A stretch of DNA of 64,000 nucleotides from a virus. Made by a program: the position numbers and the translations under genes. Below, one piece after another: positions 13,909-22,099 of this stretch (positions are counted from its first letter, which is position 1; every line of letters starts with the position of its first letter). A model generated the notes under the pieces. That model was not told the origin of the DNA. It saw only the letters and a program-made list of their open reading frames with translations, and ran no database searches. The stretch lies in the IMG/VR virus record IMGVR_UViG_3300032047_000003, positions 1 to 64,000 of that record. One strand, 5' to 3'.

Positions 13909-16386
13909 ATGTATATAACAAATGTAGATGAAGTCGTACCTGTTCTGAGGTCTCGACTAAGGGATTATTTAACCCTAAAACTTAAAATAAGAAGCAATGC
14001 TAGAAAGATAAAATGTTTCGCTCATGACGATAATGATCCGTCTATGCATTTTAACCCTAAAAGCAATGATGAAACAGTCAAGTGCTTTGCTTGCGGTTGG
14101 AGTGGAGATATTTTTGCAGCTGCTGCAGTAATAGACAACCTTCCTAGTAGCGGTCCAGAATGGATTACTCAAACTATACCAAAGCTTTGCGAAGAGCTTA
14201 AAATAAACGTTAAGCTTGGAGCTCCCACTTTAGCTGATAAAGAAAAACTAAAAGCTTACAAATTGTGTCAGGACGTAAACGATATTGTATCAAATTACGA
14301 CTCTAACAATTCTTATGCTTCAGGCAGAAACTGGCCACTAGAATATATAAATATATCTTCTATACCCGAAGAGACTTTAAAGTCTTCCTTAATTCAACTC
14401 GGTTGGTCAGATATTGACATTGCCAAGAGTATGTTAATTAGAACGCGAAATTTTACTTTTTTTGGAGAAGACAGAATAACCTTCACTATCAAAGACCATC
14501 TTTCGAGACCAATCGGATTCATAACAAGACCTGTAGGCGACAATGTAAAATCAAAATACATAAATAGTCCAGAAACTTTAATTTATCAAAAGTCTCAAGC
14601 GCTTCTAGGAATAGATATAGCTAAAAAATATATCAGAAATTCTGATATATATATTGTTGAAGGTCCAGGAGACTTACTTCAGCTCTACAGAATTGGAGTA
14701 TATAACGCTGTCGCTGTTTGCGGAACAGCCTTAACTGCTCAGCATTTAGCTTTAATAAAATCTTTAGGTTGCAATAAAGTTAATTTGAATTTCGACTGGG
14801 ATGAAGCAGGAACAATGGCTACACAAAGAGTTCTAGAAAATGTCATCAAAAAAGTTTCAGGAATAAATATAAAAATTGTACTCAAGCCTGAAGGGGATCA
14901 CAAAGATCCAGATGACTTTTTAAAAGATTGCAGAGATGCTTCCTGCTATTTGGACCTACCAATGATGTCTGCTTTCGAATGGCAATTAAACAGAATGTCA
15001 GATAACGAAAGCCCTGATATCATTTGCAAGAAAATGATACCTTCTATTGCTTCTGAACCTGCAGCAATCAAAAGAGAAATGCTAGTAAAAACTCTTTCAG
15101 AGTATACTGGAATTTCTTCTAGATCCATAAACACAGATGTGGAGAGTATAAGAAACAATAAGTTTGAAGAAAGAAAAGAGCAATTAGCAAGTCAAGCTGA
15201 AAGATACATTCAAAGTGTTCAAGCAGACCCAGACAACATTATGGCTCATTTAGCTGAACATGAAAGAACTGTTGAAAGAATAGAAAAAGAATACAAAAGA
15301 GCTAGCCTTGGCGTAAACTATCAAATTAGCAGGTACAATGCCGTTCAAGAACAAAGAAGACTTAATGATTCTGACGAAAACAACTCTACTTTCAAAATGG
15401 ATCATTTTGGCCACTTTGAAGAAGCTATGGCCGGTGGACAAAATTGGACATCAGGATGCTTAATGTATGTTGGCGGAAGAGCAAATAGTGGTAAAACTGC
15501 AACAACTTTGCTAATAGGATGCGATGTCGCTTTAAGCGATGAAAATGCATTAGTAATCTTTCACTCAACAGACGATAGCTACGATCAAATTGAACCAAGA
15601 ATCAAATCAAACCTTTATCACATGACAGCTTCAAATTTTCCAAAATTAACAATAGGAATGATCGTTCAACCGCACTTATATTTAAAAAACCAAGAAGACT
15701 CATATATAGAAGGTTATAAGCAAGCTGATCAAATATTTCAAGGTTTGATTAATGAAGAAAGAATTGTCATAATTGACGCTGAAGACGGCAGTACTTTGAC
15801 TGTTTTAGAAAGAAATCTTAGATACTATAGACAGAAATATCCTTCCAAAAAAATACTTTTAATTTGTGATAACACGCACAACTATATGGATTTTTTAAAT
15901 ATGGATCAATCTATGAGAATGACTATGATATCCAATCAGCAAAAAAATCTAACAGCAAAATATAAATGTTGTATTGTTGCTACTGCTGAATATAGGAAGA
16001 ATATGCCTATGGACCAATCTAAACTCAAACTTCCAGTAGACGACGATTTAGCAGATGCAAGAGCTTTGATGTATAGACCTAATATTATTTTTCACGTTTA
16101 CAATGACTTACACGACAGAAAAGATCATGCAGAAATTTTTTGGAAAAGCGAAGACGATAAGGTGTATCCAAGACTCTTGTTGCATTTTACAAAAAACAAA
16201 ATATCTGGCTTTAAAGAGAAACTTGTGTTAGACTTAGATATAACAAACATCTTTCTTAATCCTAAAAACCCCGAAATAGCGAGAAGGGAATCTGCAGAAT
16301 TTATTGACAAAAAGATGTCAAAAAGAGTATCTTTGCAAGATAACAATTACGTAGAAATAGAAGCGACAGAATATGAACAATACTGA
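13909..16386 (+). CDS. Bifunctional DNA primase-helicase (T7 gp4-like layout)
   Basis: The 825-residue fusion makes primers and unwinds the fork. A CHC2-type zinc site (C36, H39, C59, C62) is followed by a TOPRIM primase core (VEGPGDLLQ near residue 250; FDWDEAG near 300). A helical linker follows, then a RecA-like hexameric helicase: Walker A GGRANSGKT (522-530), HSTDD, and Walker B-like ILLICDNTH. With the DnaE pieces it supplies the core replisome. AGGA lies 6 nt upstream of ATG. Its last 14 nt overlap the cupin gene. Confidence 0.93.
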   Translation: MYITNVDEVVPVLRSRLRDYLTLKLKIRSNARKIKCFAHDDNDPSMHFNPKSNDETVKCFACGWSGDIFAAAAVIDNLPSSGPEWITQTIPKLCEELKINVKLGAPTLADKEKLKAYKLCQDVNDIVSNYDSNNSYASGRNWPLEYINISSIPEETLKSSLIQLGWSDIDIAKSMLIRTRNFTFFGEDRITFTIKDHLSRPIGFITRPVGDNVKSKYINSPETLIYQKSQALLGIDIAKKYIRNSDIYIVEGPGDLLQLYRIGVYNAVAVCGTALTAQHLALIKSLGCNKVNLNFDWDEAGTMATQRVLENVIKKVSGINIKIVLKPEGDHKDPDDFLKDCRDASCYLDLPMMSAFEWQLNRMSDNESPDIICKKMIPSIASEPAAIKREMLVKTLSEYTGISSRSINTDVESIRNNKFEERKEQLASQAERYIQSVQADPDNIMAHLAEHERTVERIEKEYKRASLGVNYQISRYNAVQEQRRLNDSDENNSTFKMDHFGHFEEAMAGGQNWTSGCLMYVGGRANSGKTATTLLIGCDVALSDENALVIFHSTDDSYDQIEPRIKSNLYHMTASNFPKLTIGMIVQPHLYLKNQEDSYIEGYKQADQIFQGLINEERIVIIDAEDGSTLTVLERNLRYYRQKYPSKKILLICDNTHNYMDFLNMDQSMRMTMISNQQKNLTAKYKCCIVATAEYRKNMPMDQSKLKLPVDDDLADARALMYRPNIIFHVYNDLHDRKDHAEIFWKSEDDKVYPRLLLHFTKNKISGFKEKLVLDLDITNIFLNPKNPEIARRESAEFIDKKMSKRVSLQDNNYVEIEATEYEQY

Positions 16387-16828
16387 AAAGCTACAATCCA
16401 ATCCACTATTAACTAAAGCTTATACCGGTCAAAATAAAGGCCGGTATGGCTGTTCTGGATATACGAACCCCCTAAAAATAGAAAAAAAGTGGGGCTATGA
16501 ATTGATACACCAAAATCATAACCTTTACTGTTGTAAAGTCTTGCATATATATAAAAACTCTAGCTGTTCATTTCACTTGCATCTGGAAAAACACGAGACA
16601 CTATTGGTTACCAAAGGTACGCTATATGTAGATTCAACACATAATAAAATAAAAACAACGTACGTAGTCCAACAAGACGAGGCTTTTGTAGTAGCTCCAG
16701 GATTCATTCACTCCTTAAGAGCTGAAAGCGAACCTGTAACTCTCATAGAATCCTCAACACCTTCATACGACACGGACAGTATTAGAATATCCAACGGATA
16801 TAAATCGGAGAAATCTCATGAACATTAA
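16373..16828 (+). CDS. Cupin-domain protein, sugar-phosphate isomerase-like
   Basis: The 151-residue protein has KKWGYELI (near residue 38), the signature before the cupin in type II phosphomannose isomerase and ManC C-terminal domains. Cupin motif 1 is SFHLHLEKHETLLVTKGTLYV (with several His and a Glu as metal ligands), and motif 2 is APGFIHSL. Possible role: interconversion of a sugar phosphate or nucleotide-sugar, alongside the PfkB-type kinase two genes upstream. It could instead be a sugar-binding cupin without catalysis. Confidence 0.7.
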   Translation: MNNTEKLQSNPLLTKAYTGQNKGRYGCSGYTNPLKIEKKWGYELIHQNHNLYCCKVLHIYKNSSCSFHLHLEKHETLLVTKGTLYVDSTHNKIKTTYVVQQDEAFVVAPGFIHSLRAESEPVTLIESSTPSYDTDSIRISNGYKSEKSHEH

Positions 16829-17000
16829 AATCAAATTAGAAGAAATTAAAAACTTACTTCTTGAATCTGAAGAAGATTTATTCAAAAACGCTTCCGGTAA
16901 TAAAGCTGCCGGAGTAAGATCTAGAAAAAAAATTAAACAATTGAACGAATTGCTCAAAGAATTAAAAAAATTAACCTTAGAGGTTTCTAAAAATGATTAA
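16818..17000 (+). CDS. Histone H1-like (Hc1-type) small basic protein
   Basis: The 60-residue Lys-rich helical protein carries GNKAAGVRSRKKIKQL. This fits the GNxAAGxRxRKxxxxL core of the small Hc1-like proteins common in Bacteroidetes, which are thought to bind DNA. It has GGAG 8 nt before ATG and overlaps the cupin by 11 nt. It could compact phage DNA or act on the host nucleoid. The family call rests on one conserved block. Confidence 0.6.
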   Translation: MNIKIKLEEIKNLLLESEEDLFKNASGNKAAGVRSRKKIKQLNELLKELKKLTLEVSKND

Positions 17001-17280
17001 TGAAAAAGATTTAGGAATTTATATAAATTCAAATAAAACGTTTTATATTCTTGAAACCGGGTCTATAGTTATTTCTTCAAATGTAACTAGAATTAAAAAA
17101 ATCTTGATACAGAAGAACTTAATTAGTATGACCGACGCCTCATATACTGACTCGGATCAGTACGAAGTGCTATCTTACAAAGATGCCAAAGCTAAAGATC
17201 TTAAAGTCGAAAGACTCTATCTGAATTCTCATATTAGAAAACATTTTAAAAATGAAAAATCTGAAGATAATAACTGGTAG
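16993..17280 (+). CDS. 95-residue hypothetical protein
   Basis: Unknown alpha/beta protein: strands at the N-terminus (NKTFYILETGSIVISS), then a basic helix and a Lys/Asp-rich region. GAGG precedes ATG; 8-nt overlap with the previous gene and 29-nt overlap with the next one. Confidence 0.5.
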   Translation: MINEKDLGIYINSNKTFYILETGSIVISSNVTRIKKILIQKNLISMTDASYTDSDQYEVLSYKDAKAKDLKVERLYLNSHIRKHFKNEKSEDNNW

Positions 17281-18067
17281 CGCATTAGTACTTTTAATAA
17301 TTCTCGTTTTTGAGTTATGGTCAAGGTATACAGAAGCAGTGGAAGAAAACTCTCTGCTTCACCTTTCTTTAGAAAACTACAAGTCTGATATAAATATTAA
17401 ACAAAACGAAATACAATCAGAAAAAAAACTAATACAAAAACTTTCTAAAGAAAATAAAGATCTTGCTCTTGTTGTTTTAGAACTAAAAAAACAAAAAGAA
17501 AAAGTAAAATACGTGAATGTAACCAAATACGAGACCAAGACTGTTACTAAAACTGTAGAAAAGCTTCCTGATTCTTTCATATTCTACACTGAATATGAAA
17601 TGCCAATATGCAAATATGAAAAAATAAATTCATCTTATAGATTTGAAGTTCTTCCTGTAGAATATTCTGCAAGTTTAGTAGTTACTGAAACCAAAAATTC
17701 AGTAACTATAAAAGCTAAAAGCTTGTACGATAACACCACGTATGACATCCCTTTAGAATCAACTCAAACCACAAAGATCAAAACCCAAGAAGATCAAATA
17801 GTTCATCCTAAAGCAAGTCTCGGTTTAGCGCTAGACTCAAGCCTTCAACCTAGCTCTTCTATTGGAATTTCTCTTTTTAAATACAAAAATATGAATATAT
17901 TGAAAGCAAACATCTTGATCTCTGAAAATCCTAAAATAGGACTTTCTCCTATCGCTTACAATTTTTCTGACAGCTTGCCTTTGTTGCAAAATACTTCCTT
18001 GGAAATGGGAGTCGCCACTGATTTGACTAAAAATTTCATTTATATTGGAATAGCAACTGAGCTTTAA
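17252..18067 (+). CDS. Membrane-anchored coiled-coil protein
   Basis: The 271-residue protein has an N-terminal membrane anchor (residues 7-24), a coiled coil with regular Leu/Ile/Lys (about 30-88), a Thr/Val/Lys strand region (VTKYETKTVTKTVEKL) and a beta-rich C-terminal domain of about 170 residues. The layout suggests a protein fixed in the inner membrane with its domain outside. That would fit a spanin-like or envelope-acting protein, but I recognise no family and it lies far from the lysis genes. The ribosome site is weak; the start lies within the previous gene. Confidence 0.6.
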   Translation: MKNLKIITGSALVLLIILVFELWSRYTEAVEENSLLHLSLENYKSDINIKQNEIQSEKKLIQKLSKENKDLALVVLELKKQKEKVKYVNVTKYETKTVTKTVEKLPDSFIFYTEYEMPICKYEKINSSYRFEVLPVEYSASLVVTETKNSVTIKAKSLYDNTTYDIPLESTQTTKIKTQEDQIVHPKASLGLALDSSLQPSSSIGISLFKYKNMNILKANILISENPKIGLSPIAYNFSDSLPLLQNTSLEMGVATDLTKNFIYIGIATEL

Positions 18068-18069
18068 AA

Positions 18070-18771
18070 ATGATAGATCACCACAAATTATATTCATTTA
18101 CCAGGTGCTCGTATTATACGAATCACTTCAACGATCTATTTCCCTTTGACAAGAAATACACAATACACAATGAAGTATTAAAAAAAATATTTGTGATGCA
18201 TTTAAAAAGTCAATCTTACGACCGCATAGAAGGCGCAGCTTATAGGTTAATGATAGAATTATATAAAGATACTAGAACTGAAACAGATTTGCTTCCTCAA
18301 CAAATTAGAAAGTCTTTAAACGAGCATGCGATTGCTTTTTCTAACATACTTAATATAATAAAAATTCATTCAAAGATACCTGTTTTTGGCCCCACTAAAC
18401 ATTATTATTCTCACAATGGAACAAATGTAAAACTTCACAATACTGCCCTCTACAGGGACGTAAATGGATCTTATTTATCTTATTACGTTTCGCCTTATAC
18501 AAATTCATTTCAGGTTAAAAACGACCCAATACCTTATGTACTATGGTTTCTTTTAAAGGAATTTATCTCTGAAACCTTATCTAAAGACATAGACCTTACA
18601 ATTAGAATCATATACATAAAGAATAACAACGAAGTTGATTTCGAAGAAGTTTTCTCTTACGAAGAAAAAGCCTTTTCAAATATAAACTCAATAATAGAAA
18701 ATATAAATTTACAAATCCCTCAATACAACTGCAGGGAAAAGTGCAAATATAAAAACAGGTGTAATATATAA
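18070..18771 (+). CDS. Cys-cluster protein resembling a degenerate Cas4/AddB-like fold
   Basis: Unknown 233-residue protein. C13 (TRCSYY) and C221, C225, C231 (CREKCKYKNRC) reproduce the one-plus-three cysteine pattern of Fe-S RecB-type nucleases such as the one at 11779, with one extra residue between the first two C-terminal cysteines. No clear D...ExK pair is visible in the middle (NTALYRDVNGSYLSYYV stands where it would be expected). It may be an Fe-S DNA-binding relative without nuclease activity. The similarity is structural reasoning only. Confidence 0.5.
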   Translation: MIDHHKLYSFTRCSYYTNHFNDLFPFDKKYTIHNEVLKKIFVMHLKSQSYDRIEGAAYRLMIELYKDTRTETDLLPQQIRKSLNEHAIAFSNILNIIKIHSKIPVFGPTKHYYSHNGTNVKLHNTALYRDVNGSYLSYYVSPYTNSFQVKNDPIPYVLWFLLKEFISETLSKDIDLTIRIIYIKNNNEVDFEEVFSYEEKAFSNINSIIENINLQIPQYNCREKCKYKNRCNI

Positions 18772-19094
18772 TGGAATTCTTTTTAATAAATGATGTTCAA
18801 CAATATCTAAATAGAAAAATATTTGGTGGCGGACCATGGCTGCACCTTGCTACTATAAAAACTCCTCCCGCAATGCTTGGATCCGGAACTACTGTTTCTG
18901 AAAAAGAATATATCTGTTTAAAGAATATGCAGAATAACAAGATTTATATAGAGCAGTTAGACCTATACCACCCTACTGTTTTAAAAAAAATAAAAGATGA
19001 CAACCTTTGGAATGATTTAGCGGAGTTTTTAACACAAAAAGGTATACTTTCTTTTGGAGTAAACAAGGAATTCAAAATTGCAAAAAAAAATTAA
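18771..19094 (+). CDS. 107-residue hypothetical protein
   Basis: Unknown. It starts at a one-nt TAATG overlap. Hydrophobic and aromatic N-terminus (EFFLINDVQQYL, GGGPWLHLATI), then a mixed alpha/beta part ending in LSFGVNKEFKIAKKN. No motif recognised. Confidence 0.5.
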   Translation: MEFFLINDVQQYLNRKIFGGGPWLHLATIKTPPAMLGSGTTVSEKEYICLKNMQNNKIYIEQLDLYHPTVLKKIKDDNLWNDLAEFLTQKGILSFGVNKEFKIAKKN

Positions 19095-19500
19095 ACTAAT
19101 AGACAAATATAAAAAAATAAATTCATCATCAAAATTTCATGAAAAAATACGAAGCATCTTTATAGAAGATGCTTTTTTTAAAAACCTAAATTGCTATCAA
19201 GAAGTTCCCGTTTCTTACCTTGTGCAAGGCTATCCTTTTAACAGTCATCATTTTGACTGGTACATTGAAGAATTGAGAACAGTTGTCGAACTCCATGGAA
19301 GGCAGCACTACGTTAGAACTAACTTTGGCAACAAGCCTTATCTTGAATCTGTTAAAGATTTTAACAATATTAAATACAGAGACAATCTAAAGAAAACGTA
19401 TGCAATAGATGCAGACTACGAATACATAGAAATCTCTTACAAAATGGAAAACAAATTAACCCCTAAAAAACTAAAGCAAATTGTACTAAAACAGGAATAA
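19078..19500 (+). CDS. PD-(D/E)XK (Vsr/DUF559-like) nuclease, TTG start
   Basis: The 140-residue protein has the sequence order of short Vsr/DUF559-like nucleases: HHFDWYIEELRTVVELHGRQHY (D60, E71, Q76, H77), then a downstream F...D..K segment (VKDFNNIKYRDNLKKTYA) and a final IEISY strand. It may nick or cleave DNA in recombination, repair or host DNA breakdown. No Met exists before the domain, so translation must start at TTG 19078, supported by AAGGAA 7-8 nt upstream. It overlaps the previous gene by 17 nt. Confidence 0.7.
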   Translation: MQKKIKLIDKYKKINSSSKFHEKIRSIFIEDAFFKNLNCYQEVPVSYLVQGYPFNSHHFDWYIEELRTVVELHGRQHYVRTNFGNKPYLESVKDFNNIKYRDNLKKTYAIDADYEYIEISYKMENKLTPKKLKQIVLKQE

Positions 19501-19503
19501 AAA

Positions 19504-20082
19504 ATGGAAACAATAAAAACAATAGAAGCACCATGGCACTTAGAAGAGCCTCAATATTTTGGCCCAGAAACAAGATCTCTTTTTCTGTCTGCTCCAATAA
19601 ATAGCAAAACTACAAAAAATATCATAAGCCAATTACTAGAATTAAATGCAAGATCTAATAAACCTATTCGACTTTATTTGAATACAACGGGAGGAAGCCT
19701 TCCTGATGCCTTTGCTATATATGATACAATAAAAGCCATAGAATCTCCTGTGCACACTATAGCAAAAGGCCTTTGCGCTTCTGGAGGTTTAATAATACTA
19801 CTGGCTGGTTGCAAAAGATTTTCTTCAAAAAACTCTTTGTTTTTTTACCATCAACCGGTAATGTTTTTAGACCAAGTAAGCTCCATAGAGCAATCTAACG
19901 GACTTTCTGAAGCTTACACTTTATCAAAAGCTCTATTTGATGGTAAGATCATTTCAGAAACTAAAATAGATGCAGATCTTTGGGTTGAAAACTTTAAAAA
20001 CAGAACTTATAAATACTTTAATGCATCCGAAGCAAAAACTTTTGGATTCGTTGACGAAATTATAAAATATAACGAAGGGTAA
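19504..20082 (+). CDS. ClpP-like serine protease (S14), Asp position altered
   Basis: The 192-residue protein has NTTGGSLPDAFAIYDTI (60-76, oxyanion and helix motif), the nucleophile S93 in GLCASGGLI, and H116 in FFYHQP. In E. coli ClpP the catalytic Asp lies six residues before the EA of AxEA; here the aligned residue is Tyr (RTYKYFNASEA). The third triad residue is therefore missing or supplied elsewhere. It may act with host Clp ATPases or mature virion proteins. It stands among replication and recombination genes, so a classical prohead protease role is uncertain. Confidence 0.85.
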   Translation: METIKTIEAPWHLEEPQYFGPETRSLFLSAPINSKTTKNIISQLLELNARSNKPIRLYLNTTGGSLPDAFAIYDTIKAIESPVHTIAKGLCASGGLIILLAGCKRFSSKNSLFFYHQPVMFLDQVSSIEQSNGLSEAYTLSKALFDGKIISETKIDADLWVENFKNRTYKYFNASEAKTFGFVDEIIKYNEG

Positions 20083-20086
20083 AAAA

Positions 20087-20437
20087 ATGGCAAGTAGAGG
20101 AAGAGGAGCTAGATTAAAAGGAGCTAACTTTGAAAGAGAGTTGGCTAAAATATTTAACGCTAAATTTACCGACATAAACGCCAAGAGAGGCTTAGGCCAA
20201 ACTCGAGGCGGTGGAGAAGAAATTGCAGATGTAGAAATGGATCATGTACATATAGAAGCTAAACGTCACAAAAGGTGCAATATTAAAGCTGCAATGCGTC
20301 AAGCTACTGAAGACTGCAAAACTAAAAACAAGCTCCCTGTAGCCATAACAAAAGACGACAGAGAACCCATTCTCGTTACTATGCACTTAGAAGATTGGTT
20401 GACTATATTCGAAAGCTATATAAAAGACATGACATGA
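20087..20437 (+). CDS. Holliday-junction resolvase-like PD-(D/E)XK nuclease
   Basis: The 116-residue protein has KGANFERELAKIF (E16), RGLGQTRGGGEEIADV (D48) and HIEAKRHKR (E57, K59), followed by AAMRQA (Q72). This order, with an early Glu, Asp, ExK and a QA helix, is that of small archaeal Hjc- and phage-type resolvases. It would cut branched DNA made by RecA and replication. It lies 5 nt after the ClpP-like gene. Confidence 0.8.
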   Translation: MASRGRGARLKGANFERELAKIFNAKFTDINAKRGLGQTRGGGEEIADVEMDHVHIEAKRHKRCNIKAAMRQATEDCKTKNKLPVAITKDDREPILVTMHLEDWLTIFESYIKDMT

Positions 20438-21051
20438 CTAAAATGAATACTTCTTTTAACCCTATGCCTCTTTCTATTGATCCTATTCAGTTTAAAAAAC
20501 TGTATATACAGGTTATATCTGATAAGTCTTCCAATCCAGAAGCTTTTATTAGATACATAGAAGATTTCATTAAAGAAGTCTCTGATTCAATTCAAGATAA
20601 AAACGAAAACTTTTATTTTTATTACTTTTTAAAAAAAAATATACTTTCGTTTACTAATGAAAAATCAATCGATTTATGGATTGAATCAGGGACTGTAAAA
20701 GAAGATTTACTTTATGTTCTATTCATGAGACTAAAGAAAATAAAAACGATACCAACTCAAGCAAAACCAGTAATGTGTCAATTCTATTTTGTAACAGATT
20801 ACAGATTAGCCGTATCAAATTTCATTAAAAAAAACTATCTTACAAAGCCCCTACCGGTTATAGAACAGATGTCTCATGACAATCCTAAAGCCGAAATTAG
20901 AATAAAACCTCACTATTGGTACAATTATCTAGTTTCTATGTTATCATTAGGCTATACTATAACTGAAATATCAAAATTAACTGGTTATTCCAGGACTACT
21001 ATATACAAGGAATTAAACAAATATGTCTTTAACAAAAAAACAAGCAATTAA
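20434..21051 (+). CDS. Protein with C-terminal helix-turn-helix
   Basis: A 205-residue protein of unknown N-terminal part. The end (LSLGYTITEISKLTGYSRTT then IYKEL) is a resolvase-type helix-turn-helix, so DNA binding is likely. ATG at 20434 is taken because it overlaps the previous stop (ATGA); an upstream TTG would need a long overlap. It may be a late-gene regulator: it lies close to the end of the rightward block. Confidence 0.6.
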   Translation: MTKMNTSFNPMPLSIDPIQFKKLYIQVISDKSSNPEAFIRYIEDFIKEVSDSIQDKNENFYFYYFLKKNILSFTNEKSIDLWIESGTVKEDLLYVLFMRLKKIKTIPTQAKPVMCQFYFVTDYRLAVSNFIKKNYLTKPLPVIEQMSHDNPKAEIRIKPHYWYNYLVSMLSLGYTITEISKLTGYSRTTIYKELNKYVFNKKTSN

Positions 21052-21502
21052 AGATTTGCAAAGAAATAAAATTTCAAACCAACAAGCACTCGTCAAAAAA
21101 ATAGAAGGCGTTTCTACTACTAAAAATATCAAAAAATTCATTCCTGGCGGAAAGACTCTTAAAGACCAACTCTCAAAAGAATCATTCCCTAAAGCAATGA
21201 ACAACTGGCTTAAGCATTGTCGTCATTTTACTGAAATGGAATTTTCTTTTTTAGATCCTAAACCAGAAACTACTCAAGAAACAAAAGTTTACGACTTTAA
21301 TTCCAAAGCAGTAAACTTCGAATGGGAGACTAGAGGAAAAAAATGGTTGGCTGAAACTCTTTCAGAGTTCATACTGAAACCAAAAGTTGCTTTTATAAAA
21401 GTAAACAAGGACGGTATATACCTTCACTCCATTAAAAAAGAAGTAAAACAAGAAGATAAAAACTGGTTTCCATACGTCTCTTTCTCTGCAGTAAGGAAAT
21501 AA
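21023..21502 (+). CDS. 159-residue hypothetical protein
   Basis: Unknown. Basic N-terminus (LTKKQAIKDLQRNK), then an alpha/beta part with several Trp (EWETRGKKWLAETL) and a C-terminal beta region. AAGGA lies about 11 nt before ATG; 29-nt overlap with the previous gene. Confidence 0.55.
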   Translation: MSLTKKQAIKDLQRNKISNQQALVKKIEGVSTTKNIKKFIPGGKTLKDQLSKESFPKAMNNWLKHCRHFTEMEFSFLDPKPETTQETKVYDFNSKAVNFEWETRGKKWLAETLSEFILKPKVAFIKVNKDGIYLHSIKKEVKQEDKNWFPYVSFSAVRK

Positions 21503-21506
21503 AAGA

Positions 21507-21716
21507 ATGGAAAATAAACAGCAAAAAGCTAGAGCTTCTCTTTTAAAACTCAAAGAAGATCTAAACAAACTTAAAGAACAAAAAGAAGAGCTTAGCTCTG
21601 CTTTGACAGCGATACAAACTTATATATCTGCTATTGAATCAAAAATAGATATTTATGAAAAAGTAACCGAAATGTCTTTTGAAGACATACAAAGCGATAT
21701 CTTCAAAGATTCTTAA
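21507..21716 (+). CDS. 69-residue coiled-coil protein
   Basis: A single long helix with heptad leucines (LLKLKEDLNKLKEQKEELSS) and an acidic end. It is the last rightward gene. Its final 4 nt overlap tail-to-tail with an opposite-strand gene that is also a coiled coil. No specific function is suggested. Confidence 0.55.
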   Translation: MENKQQKARASLLKLKEDLNKLKEQKEELSSALTAIQTYISAIESKIDIYEKVTEMSFEDIQSDIFKDS

Positions 21717-21937
21717 GACAAAGGTTCTTCTTCTATAGCAACTATTCTATTTTCTAAAGCGGTCAATTTATTGTCGACTTCAATTAAAGAAGCTTGAATT
21801 ATTGCAAGCAATTCTTTTAACTGTTGCATTGATGCTAAATTAGTAGATGCAACATTTAAATCATTAACATGTGTTTCCAAAGCAACAAGCCTGTTCAATA
21901 TAGACTTGTATTTGTCTTCACTAAATACGAAACTCAT
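21713..21937 (-). CDS. 74-residue coiled-coil protein
   Basis: Heptad-rich helix (LNRLVALETHVNDLN, LIEVDNKLTALENRIVAIEE), of the type found in small phage oligomerisation proteins. GAGG lies about 10 nt before ATG. It is the last gene of the leftward operon and converges with the rightward block. Confidence 0.6.
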   Translation of the reverse strand: MSFVFSEDKYKSILNRLVALETHVNDLNVASTNLASMQQLKELLAIIQASLIEVDNKLTALENRIVAIEEEPLS

Positions 21938-21956
21938 TTTATATACCTCATTTCTT

Positions 21957-21987
21957 AGAGTGATCTTTTTTGATCACTCTTTTTTTT
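21957..21987 (+). terminator. Intrinsic terminator for the rightward block
   Basis: Perfect 9-bp stem AGAGTGATC / GATCACTCT with a T6 loop, followed by a T7 run on the + strand only. On the - strand no U-run follows, so leftward transcripts can read through to the 74-residue gene, while rightward transcripts stop here after running antisense over that gene. Confidence 0.88.
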
Positions 21988-22099
21988 ATAACTTTTTTAT
22001 AATTAGATTTTTTTTTAGATTTACCCGAAACCTTTTTTTTGTTTCCTCAACCTTTCGTTTTGATACGCAAGCCATTCTTACTTTTAGATTTATGCACAA

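Noticed and set aside
21948-22097. TGA read as an amino acid (code reassignment)
   Set aside because: TGA is used as the real stop in many genes here through ATGA overlaps, so the in-frame TGA is a true stop.
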